19,316 nucleotides of DNA from GWC2-37-13 sp964564535 (GTDB lineage Bacteria > Patescibacteriota > Microgenomatia > UBA1406 > GWC2-37-13), in contig CAZMBH010000014.1 in assembly GCA_964564535.1 (NCBI GenBank), positions 1-19,316 on the forward strand. Direction: 5' to 3'. A program made the position numbers and the translations under genes. The number at the start of each line of letters is the position of its first letter. Position 1 is the stretch's first letter. This document shows, piece by piece, positions 1-6,851 of this stretch. Under the pieces are notes generated by a model that was given only the letters and a program-made list of their open reading frames with translations, was not told the DNA's origin and did no database searches.

Positions 1-65
1 TTGAATCTCTTCTTTATTTAATGGTTTATCTATAAAAGAATATTACCATAAAATACTTGGGATAA

Positions 66-248
66 TTATTTTAAAGTGATTTTCTTTTCTTCAATTTGTT
101 TAAGAATTCGCTCGGCCCGTGAAAATCCTATTTTAAATTTCTTTTGAATTAAATACGCAAGAGGAAAATCGAATTTATTTAGATAATCATGAACTTCTGG
201 TAATAAAGAATCCTTCTCATCAATAACTGGTTTACTTATTTTTTTCAT
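66..248 (-). CDS. Free-standing FtsK gamma-type winged-helix protein
   Basis: This 60-residue protein resembles the C-terminal gamma domain of the DNA translocase FtsK/SpoIIIE, which reads polarity sequences on the chromosome. The match is the stretch from LLPEVHDYL through AYLIQKKFKIGFSRAERIL to KQIEEKKI, with the helix-turn-helix around IGFSRAERI. The translocase motor domains are absent and nearly the whole product is this one domain. I start at the ATG at 248-246 because a TATAAT box (minus strand, 264-259) lies 10 bases upstream; a longer frame reaching to 284 would run through that box. It is divergent from the dehydrogenase gene at 315. It could be a small DNA-binding regulator or a partner of a motor encoded elsewhere. 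The domain call is fairly sure; the role is unknown. Confidence 0.7.
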   Translation of the reverse strand: MKKISKPVIDEKDSLLPEVHDYLNKFDFPLAYLIQKKFKIGFSRAERILKQIEEKKITLK

Positions 249-258
249 ACGTGAAGAA

Positions 259-264
259 ATTATA
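259..264 (-). promoter_or_regulatory. -10 box of the FtsK-gamma-like gene
   Basis: TATAAT on the minus strand, 10 bases before the ATG at 248. No good -35 is seen. It implies a leader of only a few bases. Confidence 0.5.
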
Positions 265-293
265 GTAATTCTAACAAAGAACAAGATTGAATT

Positions 294-302
294 TGTTACA
301 AT
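294..302 (+). promoter_or_regulatory. Extended -10 promoter of the dehydrogenase gene
   Basis: TGTTACAAT is an extended -10 (TG, one base, TACAAT) ending at 302. Transcription would start near 308-310, which makes the ATG at 303 an unlikely start and the ATG at 315 the better one. Confidence 0.5.
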
Positions 303-314
303 ATGGCTAAAAGT

Positions 315-1202
315 ATGGACAATATTCCTAAACTACGGATAGGTTTTATTGGTCTTGGGTTGATGGGTTCACGTATGGCAACTAATCTCATAAAAGCAGG
401 TTATTCTCTAGTTGTCTTTAATAGAACTTCTTTGAAAACAAAAGAATTAGAAAAACTTGGCGCTCAAGTTACTAGTAGTCCAGCTGAAATTGCAAAACAA
501 GTTGATGTTGTAATTTCTATGGTTACCGGTCCAAAAGATGTTGAAGAAATATATTTGGGCAAAAATGGAGTAATTAACGGTAAAAAAGAAGGATTAATTA
601 CAATCGACATGAGCACCATTGGACCATCGACTGCAATAAAAGTGAGTAAAGAATTAAGTAAATATGGTATTTATTTCATTGATGCGCCTGTAACCGGTGG
701 CTTAAGTGGGGCAACTGAAGGAAAATTGTCAATCTTTGTTGGAGGACAAGAAAAAATTCTTGAAAAAATAAGACCAATTTTATCTGTGCTGGGAAAAAAA
801 ATTAATTTTATGGGTCCTGTAGGTACAGGTCAGGCGATTAAATTAGTCAATAATCTTATCACTGCAGAATCGATGATTGTTATATCTGAAGCATTACTTT
901 TTGCAGAAAGTGTTGGGATAAACCGGAAAAAAATGGCCGAAACACTTGAGGGAGCGCCAACATTATCATTGTTTATGAATGAACGATTACAAGTCATAGC
1001 CGATAACAACTATCCGGTTTGGTTTACGCTTAGAAATATGCATAAAGATGTTGCTTTAGCGATTTCTGAACTAAAGAAAAATAATAACCTTTGGAAAAAA
1101 CTGAAATTCTCTCCTCAAACCTTAGCAAGTTATAAAAAGGCTATTTCAATGGGATTTGGTGATGTCGACTTTGCCGCTGTCTTCAAAGCAATTGAAAAAT
1201 AA
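315..1202 (+). CDS. NAD(P)-dependent beta-hydroxyacid dehydrogenase (HIBADH/GLYR type)
   Basis: This is a member of the 3-hydroxyisobutyrate/6-phosphogluconate dehydrogenase-like family, oxidoreductases acting on small beta-hydroxyacids or aldehydes in the cytoplasm. The N-terminal Rossmann fold shows IGFIGLGLMGSRMA, followed by FNRT after the second strand; the Arg there is typical of NADP(H)-preferring members such as glyoxylate/succinic semialdehyde reductases. Next come the substrate-loop signature DAPVTGGLSGATEGKL and the catalytic segment GTGQAIKLVNN (Lys176 and Asn180 from this start), then the all-helical C-terminal half ending in the usual GFGDVDFAAVFKAI. The 295-residue length is normal for the family. 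An upstream ATG at 303 would add MAKS, but it abuts the -10 box. The exact substrate cannot be read from sequence. Confidence 0.88.
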   Translation: MDNIPKLRIGFIGLGLMGSRMATNLIKAGYSLVVFNRTSLKTKELEKLGAQVTSSPAEIAKQVDVVISMVTGPKDVEEIYLGKNGVINGKKEGLITIDMSTIGPSTAIKVSKELSKYGIYFIDAPVTGGLSGATEGKLSIFVGGQEKILEKIRPILSVLGKKINFMGPVGTGQAIKLVNNLITAESMIVISEALLFAESVGINRKKMAETLEGAPTLSLFMNERLQVIADNNYPVWFTLRNMHKDVALAISELKKNNNLWKKLKFSPQTLASYKKAISMGFGDVDFAAVFKAIEK

Positions 1203-1212
1203 GACTAAATAC

Positions 1213-1228
1213 AAAGTTTATAAACTTT
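1213..1228. terminator. AT-rich palindrome between convergent genes
   Basis: A 16-base perfect palindrome (AAAGTTTA/TAAACTTT) spans the junction between the convergent dehydrogenase and deacylase genes. It may act as a weak bidirectional terminator. The stem is AT-rich and there is only a short T run, so confidence is low. Confidence 0.25.
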
Positions 1229-1694
1229 TATAAATTACTTTATTTCCTGTCCAGGTAAGGAATTTTTTAAGATCTTCTGTACTGATAATTAATGTTGCTG
1301 TATTTGTATTTGGATGATAACCTTGTTTGTCAAATTTTAGCAATTCTTCATCGACGATTACCTTAACTGTTTTATCAACATCATTTATCAACCCAAATGC
1401 CGAAACAGACCCCGGAGTAACCCCGAGATATTTCATCATTTTTTCCGGAGATGCAAAACTTAATTTGCTATCGTTTAAGAATACCGCCAGACTTTTTAAG
1501 TCTAATCTTTTTGATCCTAGTGTTAATACAAGATAAAAATTACTTTCTTTTTGATTTCTTAAAAAAATACTTTTATTGTATGATCCGCTCCCAGTATCAA
1601 GTTTTTTTGCTTCCTCAACAGTAAACACAGCCGGATGTTCGTATTTTTTATATTCAATTCCAAGTTGATTAAGAACAGAATAAATATCGTTCAT
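1218..1694 (-). CDS. Ala-tRNA(Pro) deacylase, ProX/YbaK family
   Basis: A free-standing trans-editing enzyme of the YbaK/ProX family. It hydrolyses Ala-tRNA(Pro) formed in error by prolyl-tRNA synthetase. At 158 residues it is the usual size for ProX. Visible family landmarks are EHPAVFTVEEA near the N terminus, YNKSIFLRN with the conserved Lys41, the loop GVTPGSVSAFG (91-101) and the C-terminal HPNTNTATLIIS (127-138), which matches the ProX type rather than bacterial YbaK. The start ATG lies 25 bases after the stop of the DUF5655 gene on the same strand and no clean -10 is seen before it, so the two are probably one transcript. No catalytic residue appears missing. Confidence 0.88.
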   Translation of the reverse strand: MNDIYSVLNQLGIEYKKYEHPAVFTVEEAKKLDTGSGSYNKSIFLRNQKESNFYLVLTLGSKRLDLKSLAVFLNDSKLSFASPEKMMKYLGVTPGSVSAFGLINDVDKTVKVIVDEELLKFDKQGYHPNTNTATLIISTEDLKKFLTWTGNKVIYKSL

Positions 1695-1719
1695 AATTTT
1701 ATTTCTTAAATTAATTGAA

Positions 1720-2130
1720 TTAAGCTTTATCTTTCAAATGATAAGATTCTTTCAACCATTCAATAAATTCATCGTTTATTTCTTTATCAGAAGCTATTTC
1801 GAAACAATGCTTAAAAACTTTTGCTGATAGTGGTACGGATTGTTTTAACCTTTGACTATTAAATTCCCTGTTCAATGCAAATCTAATTTCCAATCCGTTT
1901 TTTTTTGGTAAGGCAGCCAAAAAATCATATTTGCCAAATAAATGAATACAGCAAGGGATTGAGATTATTTTATATTTGCCAATCTTTTCGCTTATTTGTT
2001 TAACTAAAAATTCAAAGAGTTTTTTTGCCTTATATTTATTCTTAAAATGTAATTCTAAAGAAATTTTTTTGCAACTATGAGGTTGTTTTACTTTTGCAAA
2101 AATCCTGCCACATTTAGTGCAAGTCCACAT
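1720..2130 (-). CDS. Zinc-ribbon protein of the DUF5655 type
   Basis: A 136-residue protein beginning WTCTKCGRIFAKVKQPHSC: Cys4, Cys7, His18 and Cys20 form a probable zinc-binding knuckle. The rest, with the helix KAKKLFEFLVKQI, the central strands IISIPCCIHLFGKYDFLAAL and the C-terminal FKHCFEIASDKEINDEFIEWLKESY, fits the DUF5655 proteins common in environmental bacteria. Their biochemical role is not known to me. It is the first gene of a probable two-gene unit with the Ala-tRNA(Pro) deacylase. A TAAAAT box lies 6 bases before its ATG, suggesting a leaderless message. I assign the family from overall pattern and did not verify it by alignment. Confidence 0.68.
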   Translation of the reverse strand: MWTCTKCGRIFAKVKQPHSCKKISLELHFKNKYKAKKLFEFLVKQISEKIGKYKIISIPCCIHLFGKYDFLAALPKKNGLEIRFALNREFNSQRLKQSVPLSAKVFKHCFEIASDKEINDEFIEWLKESYHLKDKA

Positions 2131-2136
2131 ATGACA

Positions 2137-2142
2137 ATTTTA
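2137..2142 (-). promoter_or_regulatory. -10 box of the DUF5655 gene
   Basis: TAAAAT on the minus strand, 6 bases before the ATG at 2130, so the transcription start would fall at about the A of the ATG. Confidence 0.5.
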
Positions 2143-2156
2143 CATTAATTAAAAGC

Positions 2157-2462
2157 TTATAAAAATCCGAAAAAAAGGAGAATTAAAGCCACGGCAGTAA
2201 AAACTGCAAAAAAACCAACAGTTTTAACAAACAGATTGACTGCCTCTTTTTTCTTACCTCCAATAAAAAGCATAAGAGGTTGATAAAAAAATAGAATTGC
2301 CATTACAGCAACAGACAATGTCAAAAGCGATAGAAATACGATAGGAGCAAAAAAAGTATCCGGCTTGTTCTTTAATGGACTTGTCAAGAAAGTCATAACT
2401 ATGACTCCAAGAATGATATATGTTGAAGCGCTAAGGGCATTAATAATAGGGTTCTTAGACAT
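2157..2462 (-). CDS. Small three-helix membrane protein
   Basis: A 101-residue protein with three strongly hydrophobic segments: about residues 13-26, 39-66 (with a Pro-containing break) and 81-101. A basic GGKKK turn lies at 68-72, which predicts that loop faces the cytoplasm. No signature of a known enzyme or transporter is visible and I do not recognise the family. It has its own TATGAT box 6 bases before the ATG. It lies between the DUF5655 gene and the AEC permease, all on the same strand, but with separate promoters, so no functional link is implied. Confidence 0.7.
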   Translation of the reverse strand: MSKNPIINALSASTYIILGVIVMTFLTSPLKNKPDTFFAPIVFLSLLTLSVAVMAILFFYQPLMLFIGGKKKEAVNLFVKTVGFFAVFTAVALILLFFGFL

Positions 2463-2468
2463 GATTTA

Positions 2469-2474
2469 ATCATA
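2469..2474 (-). promoter_or_regulatory. -10 box of the small membrane protein gene
   Basis: TATGAT on the minus strand, 6 bases before the ATG at 2462, the same spacing as in several other genes here. Confidence 0.45.
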
Positions 2475-2533
2475 CTAAATTTGCTCCCTAGACCCAAAAC
2501 AAGCTTATGAACGAATTTAGCCTCATTATTACT

Positions 2534-3454
2534 TTATCTTAAAAAGATTGAGGCAATAATTGGAATATAAATCAAAGCAAATAGTGTACTTAATAAAACG
2601 GTCATTGCAACTTTTTCGGGATGAGTTTTTAAAAGAGTAGCAAATGCTACAGTATTAGCAGCCAATGGTATAACAGATAGCAAGATTAGTACTTTATGGG
2701 TATCTGAGGTATATACTTTTAAAAAATTTGTATCAATAAATAATAAAAAAAACATTAGTAATGGCCAAACAATAAATTTTGCAAAAAAAGATAATCCAAT
2801 AAACTTAAAATCAAATTTGTATTCAATAATTCCTGATAATCCTAAACCAATAATCATCATTCCCAGAATGACATAAGCTCCTTTAAAATTAGCAATTCCA
2901 TCGGTATAAATTGAACCAAAATGCATCCCAGAAAGATTGACTATTAATCCCAAAATAACCGCATATATTAAAGGAAGTTTCAATAATTTTTTGAGGCTTT
3001 CTTGTATTGAATGATGTCCGCGAGCAGCAATAAAAAAACCAACGGTGTTCTCATACAAAAGTATTCCTAATCCTGCAAATATAAATAAACCAATAATATT
3101 ACTCGGAAAAAGTAGTATGGCAACTGGCAATCCGAAGTAGCCATTATTCCCATCGGAAGAAATAAATGCAAGCATATTTCTCGTTGTATCTTTCCAGAAA
3201 AAACCACCAATATAATAAAATAAAAAACTAATAAAACAACAAATAAGAAATATAAGTAAAGGCAGTGATAAACTACTAAACGATATTGTTGTAGTATAAA
3301 CGCCATTAAAAAATATGACGGGAGCAATAATATATATTACCAATGTCGCTATTGAGTCTTTTTTTACTCCAAGATATTTCCCTGCAATAAAACCTAATAA
3401 TATAAAGATGTAAAGAGGAATAAGTTTTAAAAGAATCGTAAAAAATACTTCCAT
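2534..3454 (-). CDS. AEC (auxin efflux carrier) family permease
   Basis: A 306-residue integral membrane protein with about ten hydrophobic helices in two bundles separated by a polar stretch near residues 140-160, the layout and size of the AEC (membrane transport protein, PF03547) family. Recognisable pieces are IPLYIFILLGFIAGKYLG at the N terminus, the SSDGNNGYFGLPVAILLF segment in the first bundle (the family's conserved N-x-GxxGLP region), and IPLAANTVAFATLL near the C terminus. Bacterial members move malate, malonate or other organic anions, or auxin-like compounds in plants; the substrate cannot be told here. A TATAAT box lies 8 bases upstream of the ATG. Confidence 0.85.
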   Translation of the reverse strand: MEVFFTILLKLIPLYIFILLGFIAGKYLGVKKDSIATLVIYIIAPVIFFNGVYTTTISFSSLSLPLLIFLICCFISFLFYYIGGFFWKDTTRNMLAFISSDGNNGYFGLPVAILLFPSNIIGLFIFAGLGILLYENTVGFFIAARGHHSIQESLKKLLKLPLIYAVILGLIVNLSGMHFGSIYTDGIANFKGAYVILGMMIIGLGLSGIIEYKFDFKFIGLSFFAKFIVWPLLMFFLLFIDTNFLKVYTSDTHKVLILLSVIPLAANTVAFATLLKTHPEKVAMTVLLSTLFALIYIPIIASIFLR

Positions 3455-3462
3455 ATAAAATT

Positions 3463-3468
3463 ATTATA
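3463..3468 (-). promoter_or_regulatory. -10 box of the AEC permease gene
   Basis: TATAAT on the minus strand, 8 bases before the ATG at 3454; near-leaderless. Confidence 0.5.
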
Positions 3469-3534
3469 TAAAAACTCTGAAGAATAATTATTAAGTTATA
3501 TTAAGACAAAACTGGGGTACCAATTTTGAAGCTA

Positions 3535-3563
3535 GCTCCCCCAAGCTGAGGCTGTTAGAACTG
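3535..3563 (+). repeat. Intergenic repeat, copy 1
   Basis: The sequence starts with GCTCCCCCAA, identical to the start of the copy at 4561, and the following 17 bases match that copy at 12 positions. It sits between the divergent AEC permease and the anchored protein gene. Confidence 0.5.
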
Positions 3564-3617
3564 AATATGATCAAATTTAGCATCATTTTTAGATCAGGTT
3601 ATTTTTAAATGTTTAAT

Positions 3618-3647
3618 TTGTTCAAACCTTAAACAATGTGATATTCT
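3618..3647 (+). promoter_or_regulatory. Promoter of the anchored Pro-linker protein gene
   Basis: TTGTTC (3618-3623) and the extended -10 TGATATTCT (3639-3647), 18 bases between hexamers. The ATG at 3654 follows the -10 by 6 bases, so the message is predicted to be leaderless. Confidence 0.45.
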
Positions 3648-3653
3648 GGATAT

Positions 3654-4553
3654 ATGGATAACCAGACTCAGCCAAATGTTTTACCCTTTCAACCACAAAA
3701 ACAAACTCCGATTTTACCTACAACTAATTGGGTAAAAATTCTATTTTTTATTATTTTTGGATTAATCATTGTTGTTGCTTCATTTTTTGCAGGTTTTCAA
3801 ATTGGCAAAAAACAGACAGTTATAGTTAATCCTCCAACTCTAAATAAAGTCCTTTATCCTTCATTTACGCCTACTCCAACCCCGCCCATACACATCGGGA
3901 ATGCTATTATCCCGCCAATTCCCACCATCTCCCAAATTTCCGTTTGCAACTCCCTACCTTCCGCGCTTTTCTCTGCCCCAAACACGGAAGCCAAACAGTT
4001 ATGTCAGGTCATCGAATTACGCACACGTGACCTATTGCTGGCTACCTATAACCTCCATCACCTTTTACGCGAAATTCAGAATGGTCAAATTCAGCAAGTA
4101 GGAATGAACAGAATCAATGATCTCAACGGCAACCTATCGTCAATTTGGCTTAATCTCGCTTCGTATGGATTAGGTACAGATCCCTATGTGGACATTCATA
4201 TTTTTTTCTCGGGTTCAGCGTTCTCAGATGCCCCACTGTCGCCTAGTTTTGGTCTCCCCACTCAGTATCTCCTTATTGGTATGCCTCGTTTATATAATCA
4301 GTATCTGGAAAAGTCCAGTCTTCCCCTTACGGAAATCACCGCCAGACAAACTAAATTCCTACAATTAGTACAGCCCTACTCTAATCCTTCAGTTTTTCCT
4401 TTTAAGAATTTTTATGAACGGGCCTACTTTAGCTATAGAAATAATCAATTATTGGAATCAGCTCAATACCAAGAAGATCTAAAAGCGCTTGACACGTGGT
4501 TGACTGATCTGGAAAAAGTACTCGAAAAAATTCCCTCCTTCTTAAGTTCTTAA
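3654..4553 (+). CDS. Membrane-anchored extracytoplasmic protein with Pro/Thr linker
   Basis: A 299-residue protein with a cytoplasmic N-tail of about 27 residues rich in Gln and Pro, one transmembrane helix (about 28-50, KILFFIIFGLIIVVASFFAG), then a Thr/Pro linker (FTPTPTPPIHIG) and a roughly 200-residue outer domain. The outer domain is largely helical and has two Cys (CNSLPSALFSAPNTEAKQLC) placed to form a disulfide. The architecture is typical of secreted, anchored proteins in small-genome CPR bacteria; I do not recognise the domain. The linker and early outer domain are more GC-rich than neighbouring genes. It ends convergently with the helical protein gene at 4598, and an intergenic repeat fills the gap. 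Confidence 0.75.
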   Translation: MDNQTQPNVLPFQPQKQTPILPTTNWVKILFFIIFGLIIVVASFFAGFQIGKKQTVIVNPPTLNKVLYPSFTPTPTPPIHIGNAIIPPIPTISQISVCNSLPSALFSAPNTEAKQLCQVIELRTRDLLLATYNLHHLLREIQNGQIQQVGMNRINDLNGNLSSIWLNLASYGLGTDPYVDIHIFFSGSAFSDAPLSPSFGLPTQYLLIGMPRLYNQYLEKSSLPLTEITARQTKFLQLVQPYSNPSVFPFKNFYERAYFSYRNNQLLESAQYQEDLKALDTWLTDLEKVLEKIPSFLSS

Positions 4554-4560
4554 TTTAATT

Positions 4561-4593
4561 GCTCCCCCAAACTCAGGCTTTGAGAATGTGTTT
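4561..4593 (+). repeat. Intergenic repeat, copy 2
   Basis: Positions 4566-4593 align without gaps to 5537-5564: 22 of 28 bases are identical and all six differences are transitions. It lies between two convergent genes. Read on the minus strand it can fold as CTCAAA, a 7-base loop, TTTGGG. Confidence 0.55.
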
Positions 4594-4597
4594 TTAC

Positions 4598-5041
4598 TTA
4601 TAAAGAAGCATAAAGTCTGTTAAGCTCCTTACCATAGACAACATAGACATCTATTGCCTTTTTGTATTTTTTATTATTTTCCATATGTTCATTAAAACTT
4701 AATGAATTTCCGTCAGCTTTTTCTTTAAGAGCATGCAATAATAAAAATAATAGGTTGGCTGTTTCTGTAAGAGCTTTTGAATAAAGAAATAAACATTCTG
4801 CAAATTCTCTTTCATTATTTTTACTTATATTCTCTTTTAATTTACTTATTTTATCTTTTTCAGCTTGAAGTTTTCCAAATACAATATAAGCATCACCCGA
4901 TAAAAGACTAAAATTTACTTTTTTAAACAAACTTAAAAATGTTCCTGAGCTTTTCAAGAATAAATTGTGAAGGCAAATATATTCTGTAAGTAGATCATTA
5001 ACAATAAGCGCCTCATTTTTTAATTGCTCTAAAATATCCAC
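4598..5041 (-). CDS. Unrecognised helical protein (147 aa)
   Basis: I do not recognise this protein. It looks almost entirely alpha-helical, with Leu/Lys/Glu-rich heptad-like stretches (about 1-30, 52-75, 80-110, 112-147) and no clear transmembrane segment, although LLFLLLHALKEK near residue 96-107 is hydrophobic. The start is GTG at 5041-5039, chosen because an extended -10 (TGGTACAAT, minus strand) ends 6 bases upstream. It has no obvious partner: the neighbouring membrane gene at 5103 is on the same strand, but this gene has its own promoter. A HEPN-like or other four-helix fold is possible but not demonstrated. Confidence 0.62.
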   Translation of the reverse strand: MDILEQLKNEALIVNDLLTEYICLHNLFLKSSGTFLSLFKKVNFSLLSGDAYIVFGKLQAEKDKISKLKENISKNNEREFAECLFLYSKALTETANLLFLLLHALKEKADGNSLSFNEHMENNKKYKKAIDVYVVYGKELNRLYASL

Positions 5042-5047
5042 AAGTTA

Positions 5048-5056
5048 ATTGTACCA
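5048..5056 (-). promoter_or_regulatory. Extended -10 of the 147-aa protein gene
   Basis: TGGTACAAT on the minus strand, 6 bases before a GTG start. It supports leaderless initiation at GTG. Confidence 0.5.
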
Positions 5057-5102
5057 AAACTTAATTAATTAGCTTATGCTGAGACAATTAGTACGTGTTG
5101 TG

Positions 5103-5525
5103 TTAATCAAAAGCAAAATATAAAACTATAAAGGCTACAAATGGTAAAAAAGCAGAAATATAGTACCATGGAGTTTTTTTTATCTCTTCGGGATTAGTTT
5201 TTTTTCCATATTTTATATCCCATAACAGGCCATCTAATCTGCTAATCATAATTATGATTGCAACAATTACCACTCTTATATTCCAAAAATGAACTAATAA
5301 ATAAAAAAATATCAAATTTAATATTAAAGCAGTAATAGTTGCCCATATGTCAGCACGTTGGTATTTTTCAATTTCTTTTTTTAAGAAATCCAATTTTGTA
5401 TTTTCTTTTATTTTGTCGAGTTCTGGATTATAAAATAACCCTCTTATAAATAAACCTAATAAGTTAATACTTAGATACATTAATATGAAGAAAAAAACAA
5501 TAGTTTTTAATACGTGAACGATCAT
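5103..5525 (-). CDS. Unrecognised four-helix membrane protein (140 aa)
   Basis: A 140-residue membrane protein I do not recognise. Hydrophobic segments lie at about 5-26, 60-80, 82-97 and 120-139. A charged cytoplasmic-type loop (about 33-55, rich in Lys/Glu) follows the first helix, and a second polar loop with KYGKKTNPEEIKKT precedes the last. No enzyme or transporter motif is evident. It begins just downstream, in the transcription sense, of a repeat copy (5535-5564), and is separated by 49 bases from the DUF805-like gene on the same strand, so it may be read through from that unit or have a weak promoter of its own. Confidence 0.65.
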   Translation of the reverse strand: MIVHVLKTIVFFFILMYLSINLLGLFIRGLFYNPELDKIKENTKLDFLKKEIEKYQRADIWATITALILNLIFFYLLVHFWNIRVVIVAIIIMISRLDGLLWDIKYGKKTNPEEIKKTPWYYISAFLPFVAFIVLYFAFD

Positions 5526-5534
5526 AAATTAATA

Positions 5535-5564
5535 TTCCTAAGTTCGGGTTTTGAAAATGTGTTT
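5535..5564 (+). repeat. Intergenic repeat, copy 3
   Basis: The partner of copy 2 (22 of 28 bases identical, all differences transitions). It sits between two minus-strand genes, immediately before the start of the 140-aa membrane protein gene. Confidence 0.5.
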
Positions 5565-5574
5565 ATTTTAATTA

Positions 5575-5901
5575 TTATTTCTTTTCAATTTTCTTGCCTG
5601 GTAAAACAACCAATAAAATTGCTATGATCCCACTAATATACGGAAATAAAAGTCCAATAATAGCAAATATACTTAGATAGGTAGGCCAGCCAATATCTCG
5701 AATTCTTCTAACAACAAGTCCCCCATAAATATAAGCAATGAATATAAACAAAAATATACTGATTAAAAGATAATCTTGACTTAAGCTTTTAACCCCACTT
5801 GAAAAAAATGAGGCTGTCAAACCAAATATAAAATATCCCGATTTATTAATCGTCCCCCTATAATGCCAAGCAAGATATTTATTATAGAAACTTTTTATCA
5901 T
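5575..5901 (-). CDS. DUF805-like small membrane protein
   Basis: A 108-residue protein with three to four transmembrane helices (about 24-40, 45-62, 73-90, and a last one running to 103 before a basic tail). The segment VVRRIRDIGWPTYLSI matches the diagnostic RR-x-x-D-x-G-W pattern of DUF805 (YhaH-like) membrane proteins, whose function is unknown. It starts 11 bases after the stop of the protein gene that ends at 5913, so it is the last gene of the four-gene minus-strand unit that begins at 7574. The N-terminal AWHYRGTINKSGYF is also DUF805-like (RGRxxRxxYW in many members), with substitutions. Confidence 0.65.
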   Translation of the reverse strand: MIKSFYNKYLAWHYRGTINKSGYFIFGLTASFFSSGVKSLSQDYLLISIFLFIFIAYIYGGLVVRRIRDIGWPTYLSIFAIIGLLFPYISGIIAILLVVLPGKKIEKK

Positions 5902-5912
5902 ATGAATGTTTA

Positions 5913-6443
5913 TTAAGTAATAAAGGTAGGTATATCGCTTGGTAATCCTACCCTCATAAAATATCTTGCAAAAGCTTGGGATAGATGTTCTTTATATGGA
6001 GAAATTAATGTCAATCTTCTTTTATGTTTGTTTGTTAAATGATCTTTCACATAACTTATAGGTACACCAAATACTTTATGGAAATCTACAACAAAAAAAT
6101 CATCTAAAAATCCCTTTTGTGTGGGTTTATCTAATAAGTGATATGATGGATATTCACCTTTTCTAAGTTTTTCTCTTTTCTTTTTTTCTTCAAAAGAGGG
6201 GTCTACTTCTGCTATTTGACTGAGGGTAAAAATTGGAGACACCAGAGCCATCTCAATTTTTTTATTAACTAAATCGCATGATTGACTTAATATGATTACA
6301 TCATATTCTAAAACTTCTCCTTCTAACAAAGTGTCTGATTCAGTGTTAAAATTTGGCTTAACTATTTTACAATCAAAAATAATATCTCCTTGTGTAAGAG
6401 GATTTTTTTTATTTATTACTTTGTACCAATTTTTTGCAGACAT
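5913..6443 (-). CDS. Unrecognised protein with QGDI and LSQSCDL motifs
   Basis: A soluble protein of 176 residues from the ATG at 6443, or 183 from a TTG at 6464 that overlaps the upstream stop as TTGA. Motifs are NPLTQGDIIFDCKI near the N terminus and DVIILSQSCDLVNKKIEMALVSPI in the middle; a conserved-looking Cys-Asp after SQS could be catalytic or metal-binding. The C-terminal half has a Lys/Arg-rich loop (EEKKKREKLRKGEY), then FFVVDFHKVFGVPISYV and a helix with LSQAFARYFMRVGLP. I have a general impression of similar QGDI...SQSCD proteins in accessory regions, but know no assigned function. It is the third gene of the unit 7574-5575. Confidence 0.65.
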   Translation of the reverse strand: MSAKNWYKVINKKNPLTQGDIIFDCKIVKPNFNTESDTLLEGEVLEYDVIILSQSCDLVNKKIEMALVSPIFTLSQIAEVDPSFEEKKKREKLRKGEYPSYHLLDKPTQKGFLDDFFVVDFHKVFGVPISYVKDHLTNKHKRRLTLISPYKEHLSQAFARYFMRVGLPSDIPTFIT

Positions 6444-6460
6444 ACATATTTCTATGCTAT

Positions 6461-6847
6461 TCAACTAATACTTTCATCTGTAACAAACGTTCCCTTTTTA
6501 ACTGATGTAATTTTTAGTTTTATTACGTATGTTTTATTAGGTTTCATATTTAAATAGACATCGCTATTTAGTTCGTAATCAAATTCATCATCGAGGTTAT
6601 AAGTAGGTTCATAATTTATATTTCCCCGAGTAATCCTGTTCTTATAATCGATTTTTGTTGTAACATCACTTTCTATTGATCCTTGAATAGGCATATGTAA
6701 AGCTGAGGTTAAAAGAAGTCCTAATGACCATGCTCCAATAATTAGAAAATTATTTCTATTATAAGTAGGCTTAACAAAACCACTCACTTCTGAAAGCGTT
6801 ATTTCATCTTTTATAATAGAAGTAATATTATTTGTTGAGTTGCTCAT
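6461..6847 (-). CDS. Unrecognised single-helix membrane protein
   Basis: A 128-residue protein starting at the ATG at 6847, 4 bases after the stop of the upstream gene; a GTG at 6865 would lengthen it and overlap that gene. It has a polar N-terminal region of about 30 residues, one hydrophobic segment (FLIIGAWSLGLLLTSALHM), and a beta-rich C-terminal domain with many Tyr/Asp residues (around NYEPTYNLDDEFDYELNSD) ending in KTYVIKLKITSVKKG. This suggests a membrane-tethered domain. I do not recognise the family. It is the second gene of the four-gene unit, and its stop overlaps an alternative TTG start of the next gene, which indicates tight translational coupling. Confidence 0.6.
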   Translation of the reverse strand: MSNSTNNITSIIKDEITLSEVSGFVKPTYNRNNFLIIGAWSLGLLLTSALHMPIQGSIESDVTTKIDYKNRITRGNINYEPTYNLDDEFDYELNSDVYLNMKPNKTYVIKLKITSVKKGTFVTDESIS

Positions 6848-6851
6848 TTGA

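Noticed and set aside
1..65. Possible coding edge on the minus strand (reading SFIDKPLNKEEIQ towards the window edge)
   Set aside because: Only about 14 codons are visible, with a stop just upstream and no start codon; not supportable.
2520..2554. GCCTCA/TGAGGC inverted repeat around the AEC permease stop
   Set aside because: The loop is over 20 bases and no T run follows on the minus strand, so a terminator call is not justified.
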